From Nymphalis io (Eukaryota; Arthropoda; Insecta; Lepidoptera; Nymphalidae): DNA of 64,000 nt. The stretch covers positions 8,878,501 to 8,942,500 of the forward strand of contig NC_065899.1 of NCBI RefSeq assembly GCF_905147045.1, written 5' to 3'. The translations under genes were made by a program, and so were the position numbers. Below the pieces are notes generated by a model. That model saw only the letters and a list, made by a program, of their open reading frames with translations, did no database searches and was not told the DNA's origin. This document shows positions 56,836 through 64,000 of this stretch, in pieces. Within the stretch, counting starts at the first letter, position 1, and every line of letters begins with the position of its first letter.

Positions 56836-57555
56836 TATATACCTACATGTAGTACAAGAATTTAAGTGGGATTTGAACACATTATAGGTGATAAAATTTG
56901 ATATTCAATAAACAATGGTTCAATACACATAATTCCAGAACGTTCCACGCGCACACTGAATGAGAGTTTAATTTCGATTTAAATTCTTACAGTTATTAAA
57001 GCCAGGTGTCGCTGTTAAAATTCATTTCACTCTAGCTAAGAGACCAACTTAAAATATTTGACATCGAGTATTTTGAACACAACAATACTGTATCAAATTC
57101 AAGGACTTTTACAATATACATACAATTAAAAAACATTTACAGATTTTATAAAATCATATAAAAATAAACACTACATGCTTATTAAAACACAATTACTCTT
57201 ATTTGCTATAAAAATAAAAGCTTAAAAATAACAACAAAGCAAGAGTAAAACGGAAAATTAAAGCATGTAACACATATTTCCAATATAAATATGGAGCAGA
57301 TATACAAACCTATATTTAAGTATTTTCTTTTAATTAATAAGTACTTAAAAATGATAAAATTTGGTATAACAATTCGAAACATTTAAATAAAATCCCTGAA
57401 AGACTTAAGGTTTTTAAATAAAAGGCGATACAAAAATATTTTTAATCATCTGGATAAGTTAAAAAATATGCTTTAAACAGAGAAACTTCTTAATGAAACT
57501 GTCTTAGAATCATTAAAGATTTTCAATATAGTGCCTACGATTCGCTATATAACAT

Positions 57556-57596
<41 letters not shown>

Positions 57597-59310
57597 TAAT
57601 CGTATATATACCAGCATTCACAAATCAAACAAAACTACATCTGTAATACATAGATATAAACAAATAAGATTAAATATGCAACCCTTCTTGGCTATAGTAA
57701 GTTAAAAAGCTATGTTATCTCGTCCGTCAGTCAGACTTGATATATTAAAGGTCGTTTTAGTCTAGCTCGTCCGACGCTGTAATCCACGGAACACAGACGA
57801 AAGAAATGTGTATTTCAAATGTAACATTTTCATTCGCTTATAAAGAGAATGTATAAAATAAGGTACAATTTTGTTTTAATAAATCATATTTTTCGTACAA
57901 TCATTCTTCATACTAATATGATAATTGAAATTTTTTGGTTCCGGGCTTTATTGTATTAACAAAACTATCTGTAAAAATATTGGGAAGATGAAAGTTTGAA
58001 GAAAATATTAGTCTTTTTCTAAAAAATACTAAAGGACTAAATATTTAAAAAAATACATTTGTTTTAACACGGTACTGATTTCTGTTAATAAAAGAACTTT
58101 ATTCGAATATAGTTAAAATTTAATAGAAGAAATTTGATCAGCAAAACCCGAACACGTAGAAAACGTTATTATATATACATTAGCTAAGCGCCTTATTTCT
58201 TTATATAATTATAATATATAAACGTATGTTTTGTACTCATAACTGAATTTGTTTAATGTTTATATTAAATTTTTGTACTGCAAATGGTTCAAATTACATA
58301 CTAAATTTTATGCAAAGCGATTGCTTCTGACCAACGCCTTTAGGGCAAAGTATTAAGATTAGCATAATCTTCCTGGCTTGAAGCTCAAAAGTTTTCGTTG
58401 ATAAGGTCGAGACGTTTTAATCCATGGTAATTAATGGTCTGCCGCACCCGAGATTTGGCACAATTAAAATACGATGAAACAATTTTCGACGTAAATATAT
58501 TTCGACGGAGGCACGTTTCATCGTAAGTAAAATTCGACGTAATGACGCTTCGACATAAAGACGTTTTGATGTAATACGGTTTGAATTAATGCCATTTCCT
58601 AGTTGATACATTCAATGTAGCAATGTAAGGATTGCAGATTTAACCGTGACCCGTAACCGTTGAATTGTTCTCTTCGTCTCCCCTTTACCTAAAGTAGAGA
58701 TGAAAACAGGATTGCTAGTAATTCTTTAATAAATTATTTACTCTAACTCTCTTTTAATAAGAATAAATAATGATCAAGAATTGTTTAAAAGCTAGTAATG
58801 AAAAAAAAAAAAAATTTCAGTCTAGAAATAAAAACCCTTGTTTTCATCGACTTAAAAATACCTTTGCCCAGTATTTTTTTTAAATATATTATTCTTTATT
58901 AATAAAGCTAGTATAAGCTTCAACTAATTTTAAGTAGCTAGTTTAAAATTGAATTTCTTCTTATTAGCTTGTAAATATACCACTACACACTAGGGAAATA
59001 AACGTGAGCTCGCGAAATAATGTTCAAGGAAACACTATCGATAATGCCCATTGATTTATTCAAGCTTGCCGTCATACTTTTGCGCTTGAAGACCAGTCAA
59101 AAAAAAAATTTAAAAAAAATCCGATTTCAAAGCTAAGGCCCAAGAGTTCATATTTCTCTTCACCAACTACTCGTTTAGATTAGAAAATATATATTAATAT
59201 ATACCCGTTATTTTATAATATTTATACTAGTGAAAACATAAACACTTTTTCTATTAGATGAAAATTAAACTACTTTCGAAGTAACAGTTATCCAAAATTA
59301 AAATTACATT
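56836..59310. other. AT-rich DNA with an AT run and a minisatellite
   Basis: An (AT)n run lies at 57558-57594 and the minisatellite at 58483-58599. No gene is recognised. A mildly CG-rich stretch at 57718-57800 is unassigned. Confidence 0.45.
58483..58599. repeat. Degenerate minisatellite with TTCGACGTAA units
   Basis: About seven units of 15-17 bases follow one another: ttcgacgtaaatata, ttcgacggaggcacg, ttcatcgtaagtaaaa, ttcgacgtaatgacgc, ttcgacataaagacg, tttgatgtaatacgg and tttgaattaatgcc. The consensus is near TTTCGACGTAATGACG. The minus-strand frame 58611-58417 reads through it and is not a gene. Confidence 0.8.
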
Positions 59311-59399
59311 ACACATCACAAAAGAAGATTTTAAAATGAACCATCTGGGTTAATGTTCAACCTGTCCTGAATAAAATAAAGTAAACATCGTTGCCGTCT
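59311..59399 (+). repeat. 89-bp dispersed repeat, copy 1
   Basis: It is nearly identical to 61767-61854. Shared phrases include acacatcacaaaagaaga, ccatctgggttaatgttcaa and cctgtcctgaataaaa. I do not recognise the family. Confidence 0.9.
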
Positions 59400-59560
59400 C
59401 TTAATTTAATCATTATTATTAGTACAACTATGTACAGCGAATTATATTTTAATAAAGATATGTATATAAAGATATTACAATTAAACTAATTATATATTAA
59501 TAGAATATATTCATTACACTAAGTTATTTTAGCGGCGTTTGTTTTAAACATATTTAGTTT

Positions 59561-60200
59561 TTTTATTTTATTTTTTTTATTCGCCGGGAGGGCAAATGAC
59601 TCTACTCCACCTGATGGTAAGCGGTAGTAGAGTCCAAATGCGACGACGGCCAGTACAGACGGGAAAAACGTTCTGCACTAGCTGCCTTCGCCTTGCCGGC
59701 CCGCAAGATGCCTCTTCACGCCTCGTTTGAAGGAACCCGGGTTGTAAGAGGAGGGGAACACGTGAGCTGGGAAGGAGTTCCATTTTTTGGAAGTGCGACA
59801 AACAAAGGAGTTGCCAAATTTCTTTGTTCGCGATGGAATTGATGTCACAGTTAGGCGGTGACATCGAGAACCAGCTCACGTGGACTTAAGAAGGAAGGGG
59901 CAAGCAGGAATTAGAGAGAATAATTCCTCAGAGCACTCGCCGTGATACAGTCGGTAGAAAGCGCTCAGTGCTGCTATCTCACGACGCAATTGTAAAGGTT
60001 CAAGGGTGTTTGTGACCTTTACGTCGCCAATAATGCGTACGGCACGTCGCTGCAACCGGTCCAAGGCCTCAAGTAGGTACTTAGCGGAGCCATCCCAAAA
60101 GTGCGAGCAATATTCCACGCAAGACCGTACCTGTGTTTTGTACAGCAGGCATAGTTGTTGTGGCGTGAAAAAACGCCGCACCTTGTTCAGAACTCCGAGA
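59561..60200 (-). pseudogene. Jockey/CR1-type LINE reverse transcriptase, C-terminal part
   Basis: The minus strand starts LGVLNKVRRFFTPQQLCLLY and continues VRSCVEYCSHFWDGSAKYLL, DRLQRRAVRIIGDVKV and CPFLLKST. It has TGA at 59876-59878 where relatives probably have CGA, then resumes AGSRCHRLTV, KKWNSFPAHVFPSSYNPGSF and KRGVKRHL. This is the end of a jockey/CR1-type RT of the same general group as the fragment at 1-1375. The 3' UTR has CGCTTACCATCAGGTGG and ends in an A-rich tail. The direct repeat ttagttt at 59554-59560 and 60201-60207 is a possible target duplication. Confidence 0.9.
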
Positions 60201-60207
60201 TTAGTTT

Positions 60208-61499
60208 GTAATTTGATGAATATTTTAATTGTATTTGTTCAAGTATTTGACTAAACTTTACAAAACTAAACTTTAAGTTGGCAGATGTTTGTAACCAAGT
60301 AAATTATACCATCACCAAACGGTAGTAGCGAATTATAAGAAGCTAATTTTTTAAGCAAATACTTACATAAATATTTACATTAGCTAGTACATTATACATT
60401 ATGTTTTTTACTTGTTAATAAATGCTTTTTACAAAAATCATAACGAGTTTAATATAGATAATATTTTTTGAATATAATCAATGTCTAAAAATATAACACA
60501 TATTAATCAGCCTTAAATATGAAAGTGACTGTTTTTGATTTTTTATAATTTTAATGATAGTAAGTCAGATATACGAGTAGCTAGAAGTCTATAATAATAG
60601 TTTTGTAGTTTACGAACAAAAATTAAGAATTCAAGAAAGCTTTAGTGACACGAATTGAATTGAAAACGTGACTTCCTGGCTATAACTCTGAAAATCTTAT
60701 GCTCGGAACAAAAACATCAAAAGCTTTTCAATAGTAAGTTATAATCTTCGACTTCTATATAAGCTTTTTTGTTGCCATACATTCATTTAGAGCAGAGAAT
60801 GAAACATTCTATTTGCAGCTTTTTGGCAAAACTTTCTGATCTTACCTATTGTTATGAGTTTAAATGAAACGATTTTACTAATTTGGTTTTTTTTTATCAT
60901 ACACTGGCGATGCTAATCTCTTTGTAATTAGCCCTTTTTTCATGTATTTTTTATAAAAAAAAGAGCTATTCTAATACCTACATTACACATACATACATAA
61001 ATACATACGTACATAATAATTAATATTAGACAAATACAAGTTCATAATTATACAAAATATAGTAAATTATATATTATATTTCTAGTAAAATATTATATGT
61101 TCTAGTAAAATAAAACATTAAATAAATTAGTATATAACATTTCGGACAATTTTTTATTTGCTATACTTGTCATCGTTGCTTTAAAAGCTTTCGGTGCCAG
61201 AAAAGTTGAACAATTAAATAAATAAATAAAAAACAAAAGATATATCCATTGGTGCGTAAAATTAAATCGATGGATTATACATGTCGCAACCGAGTCCGCT
61301 CGACAAATTAAGTCTTTCATCCAATTGTGTTTCCACTGAAAGCCATTTTACTGTTTTGTGTAGTATGGATTTACCTAATGAATAACATTTAATGCATTCT
61401 ATTATTTACAAATATTAATGTACTGTGTAGCTATGATCATTGATTATTGTATACAGATAAATCAGATTTTAGACAGATTTTAGTGTACATGAATAATAA
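60208..61499. other. AT-rich non-coding DNA
   Basis: No gene or repeat family is recognised. A short run of acatacataaatac units lies near 60988-61012. Confidence 0.5.
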
Positions 61500-61715
61500 T
61501 AATAAAAATAATATCTTGAGACATTATTCACACAGCCATCTGATCCCAAAGCAAACAGAGCTTGTACTATTGAAACTAGACAACTGATATACTACATATA
61601 CTACTTTTCTTTTGTAAATACATAGTTCTATAGATTATTACACCCAGGTTCAGGACAAACAGACAGAAATGTCTGTCCTGGGTGGGAATCGAACCCACAA
61701 CTGTAGTTGTAAATA
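61500..61715 (-). mobile_element. SINE-D copy
   Basis: The plus strand reads attattcacacagccatctg, agcttgtactattg, acaactgatatactacatat and gtctgtcctgggtgggaatc, then gaacccacaac. The minus-strand sense has the B box GGTTCGATTCCC. The first part of the head is missing. Confidence 0.85.
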
Positions 61716-61766
61716 ATAAAGTGTAGTGTAGTATACTTTCAGAGGCGTCACAATATGTATCCAAAC

Positions 61767-61854
61767 ACACATCACAAAAGAAGACTTTAAAATGAACCAT
61801 CTGGGTTAATGTTCAACCTGTCCTGAATAAAAAAAGTAAACATCGTTGCCGTCT
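61767..61854 (+). repeat. 88-bp dispersed repeat, copy 2
   Basis: Near-identical to 59311-59399 in the same orientation, about 2.4 kb away. Confidence 0.9.
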
Positions 61855-61877
61855 TTTATATATATATATATATTATA

Positions 61878-62095
61878 GAGTAAGTGGTCACCAACGCCCG
61901 TAGACATTGGCATTGTAAGAAATGTTAACCAAGATGTTATGTCCCTTGTGCCTGTAATTACACTGGCTCACTCACCCTTCAAACCGGAACACAACAATAT
62001 CAAGTCAGTACTTCAGCAGTCTGTTTTGCGGTGGAATATCTGATGAGCGGTTGGTACCTACCCAGAGAAGCTTGCACAAAGCTCTACCACCGGTG
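61878..62095 (-). mobile_element. SINE-C copy, tail-truncated with internal deletion
   Basis: The plus strand reads agtaagtggtcaccaacgcc, gaaatgttaaccaagatgtt and ends aaagctctaccaccggtg. About 50 bases (the gcgccaccaaccttggga part) are missing, and agtcagtacttcagcag contains a local duplication. Confidence 0.87.
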
Positions 62096-62228
62096 TATTT
62101 ACAATAATGTAGAAACATTGTATAAACTTGAGTACAGTAAACTAACTACACCTAGTTTCAGTTTGCAAAGTCACTAAATCCTTCCAGGGGCATAGTATTC
62201 GATTCTTTAATAAGTTTCTACAGCTACC

Positions 62229-62326
62229 TTTTCTATAAATAAATTTAAATCTCATTTCAAAAAGCTTTGATAAATAATTCGTTTCTATAATAATATTACT
62301 TTTTCTATAAATAAATTTAAATCTCA
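62229..62326. repeat. Direct repeat of 26 bp
   Basis: The sequence starting ttttctataaataaattt occurs at 62229-62254 and again at 62301-62326. Tttgataaata follows each copy within a few bases. It is a local tandem duplication of about 72 bp with small changes. Confidence 0.85.
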
Positions 62327-62469
62327 CCTTTGATAAATAAAGAATATTATTCACTACAAAATAACATGAATGATAAAAAAGCGTGGAGCAGGACACACAT
62401 AAATTTAATTGTATTTTATTGACATTATAATTAATGAGGTTATAAAGTACTACTTTTTTTTACACTTAA

Positions 62470-62690
62470 TTGGCAAACGTTGGACCGTTGGCTTGCCTGA
62501 TTTTAAGCATCGACACGGTCTAGGATGTAGAACGCTTCCCTGCTACATTGTTTTTTGCCGGTCGTTTTCGGTGGAGTGTACATTCCGAACCGGTGGTACA
62601 TTTACATATAATTCAACACTGTAATATGACGATTCAAAAGCGCATAAGCCCATACATTAATAAAGAATTATTTGTATTTATTGATTTGAG
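62470..62690 (+). mobile_element. LINE 3'-end-like fragment
   Basis: It contains ggagtgtacattccgaaccg, gtggtacatttaca and atatgacgattcaaaagcgc, then ttaataaagaattattt. This resembles a common lepidopteran retrotransposon 3' end that I know from memory, with a polyadenylation-like AATAAAG. The family is not certain. Confidence 0.4.
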
Positions 62691-63774
62691 ACATTTCGTT
62701 CTTTATTCTTCTTACAGGTTTATCTTAAATATTACACTTTTGAAACAATTTACTTAAAACAATGTTAGTTGTAGGTTTAATTTTCTTAGCTAATACTGTA
62801 ATGCTAACGCGTTATAAACCATGAACTAAGTAAAAAAAGAACAAAATTATATAAATTCTGTATACATTTTTGTATGCCACTTGTCGATGATTATTTTCGA
62901 TTGAAAAACGTTTTTATTTGTTTGTTTATCAATAAAATACTTTATACGAAACAAACATTATCGGTATATCTCAAACGAAAACAAATTATGCTTTTTTAGG
63001 GTTCCATAATCAAATTTTTATTTTTTCTTCTATTTTCCTTGTTTACTCTTTTCAAACAATATGTGGTTTTTTTATAAAGAGAGACTTCGCAATATAATAC
63101 ATATTTTACTTATCGTATAATAAATTTGACAATTTGTATATTAGTCAAATGATCACCTGTATATCTCTACAAGTACAAAACAATAATTATTTCAGGGAAT
63201 AGGATATTTTATACTTTCTGTCATGTAATCATAATTTTTATTTGCTTCATATATTTTTATTTGATTATGTATTTATGTTTTATTCTATTCTAATAGTGAG
63301 TTAAAGTTACATTTATATTTACTGTATTCATGAATGTATATCCCACCAAATTTATTTTATCCAGTTTTGCGAACAAAAGGCTTTATATGTACATTACATT
63401 ATTCTTAAATTTGAAGCCCATCTAAAGTCCCTTGATTTTAAAAACTCGTCAACATAATAACTATAACGAACAATCACTTTCTTTATCGACAAAAATCAAT
63501 ATTTTATTTTTATTAAAAGTACAAGAGAACTCTAAGATCCCGTTGCATTATACGTGACTGTATCGAATGTGTTATTCTTACAATGCTATAATAAAGTGAC
63601 CGTTTATCACCAGATATACCATTCGCCTAAAATTTTTTAAAGGATATGTGACCATACAAAAGAAAAACAATTAAATAACCATGTGTATGTCTAGGGAACA
63701 TGATATGTATAGCCTGGTACAAATATGCTTAAATTATTACTAAAAATAGCAATTGTATTATTTCCTTGTGATTC
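62691..63774. other. AT-rich non-coding DNA
   Basis: No gene or repeat family is recognised. Confidence 0.5.
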
Positions 63775-64000
63775 TCTTTATTTTTATATTTGCTGAGAGG
63801 GTAAATGACTCTACTCCACCTGATGGTAAGTGGTAGTAGAGTCCAAACGTGACGACGGCCAGTACACTAGCCGCCCCTGCTTTGCCGCCTCGTTTGAAGG
63901 AACCCGGGTTGTAAAATGAGGGGAGTGGCTGGAAGAAACGTGAGCTGGTAAGAAATTCCATTTTTTGGAATTGCGACAAAGAAAACGGAGCTTACAAACT
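63775..64000 (-). pseudogene. Jockey/CR1-type LINE C-terminus, running off the right edge
   Basis: On the minus strand QFQKMEFLTSS (shifted frame) and YNPGSFKRGG are encoded. They match the same protein end as at 59561-60200, with a frame-changing deletion. The 3' UTR carries CACTTACCATCAGGTGGAG (about 63835-63817). Its upstream part lies beyond position 64000. Confidence 0.8.

Noticed and set aside
59577..59879. 100-codon minus-strand frame as a separate gene
   Set aside because: It is an alternative frame over the LINE RT C-terminus; the real protein motifs lie in the frame that crosses TGA at 59876-59878.
1..64000. CRISPR array, operon or prokaryotic defence system
   Set aside because: The composition and the SINE and LINE content are those of an insect nuclear genome. 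No direct-repeat/spacer pattern or gene cluster is present.

Overview
The window looks like insect nuclear DNA, most likely from a butterfly or moth (Lepidoptera). It is AT-rich and gene-poor, and it is full of short retroposons and broken LINEs of types I know from lepidopteran genomes. I found no convincing host protein-coding gene, rRNA, functional tRNA gene or CRISPR array. Every long reading frame that I can identify belongs to a retrotransposon. The rest are chance frames in AT-rich DNA or antisense shadows of repeats.

Several repeat families recur, and I label them here. SINE-A and SINE-D have tRNA-like heads and short ATT tails. SINE-B has a tRNA-like head and an RTE-like 3' end. SINE-C is poly(A)-tailed with no obvious tRNA head, and I treat it as a SINE-like repeat. 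A Helitron-like repeat has a GC-rich hairpin end. There are LINEs of the RTE clade, the R1 clade and the jockey/CR1 (Daphne-like) group. Family names rest on recognised protein motifs and on memory of lepidopteran repeats; no database was searched.

Layout: 1-1375 holds the 5' part of a jockey/CR1-type LINE on the minus strand, running off the left edge. 1.9-8.5 kb has SINE copies and a Helitron-like repeat split by two younger SINEs. 9441-12027 is an RTE element with both ends and a 14-bp target-site duplication, but with internal deletions and stops. 12-25 kb has scattered SINEs, a LINE C-terminus (20.8-21.2 kb), a short RTE copy (23.8-24.3 kb) and a SINE-A inside a SINE-B. 26.6-27.3 kb is a decayed R1-clade fragment. 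29.9-30.2 kb is the tail of a second RTE subfamily. 34-44 kb is SINE-dotted AT-rich DNA with several perfect inverted repeats. 45.9-47.3 kb is a 5'-truncated R1-clade LINE inside an old SINE-C with a 14-bp duplication. 47.4-47.9 kb is another RTE tail. 48.9-62.1 kb holds more SINEs, an R1 3'-UTR remnant and a jockey/CR1 C-terminus (59.6-60.2 kb). A related C-terminus runs off the right edge.

The parts appear to interact. SINE-B shares about 45 bp of 3' end with the RTE element, and SINE-C shares a 3'-tail motif with the jockey/CR1-type LINEs, which suggests that each SINE is copied by the matching LINE's enzyme. The 5' ends of two different LINE clades share a motif with a stem whose arms differ in sequence but keep pairing, which suggests a conserved RNA structure. 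One perfect or near-perfect inverted duplication occurs inside each of SINE-A, SINE-B and SINE-C. These are the signals most worth following. I see no new host gene system.
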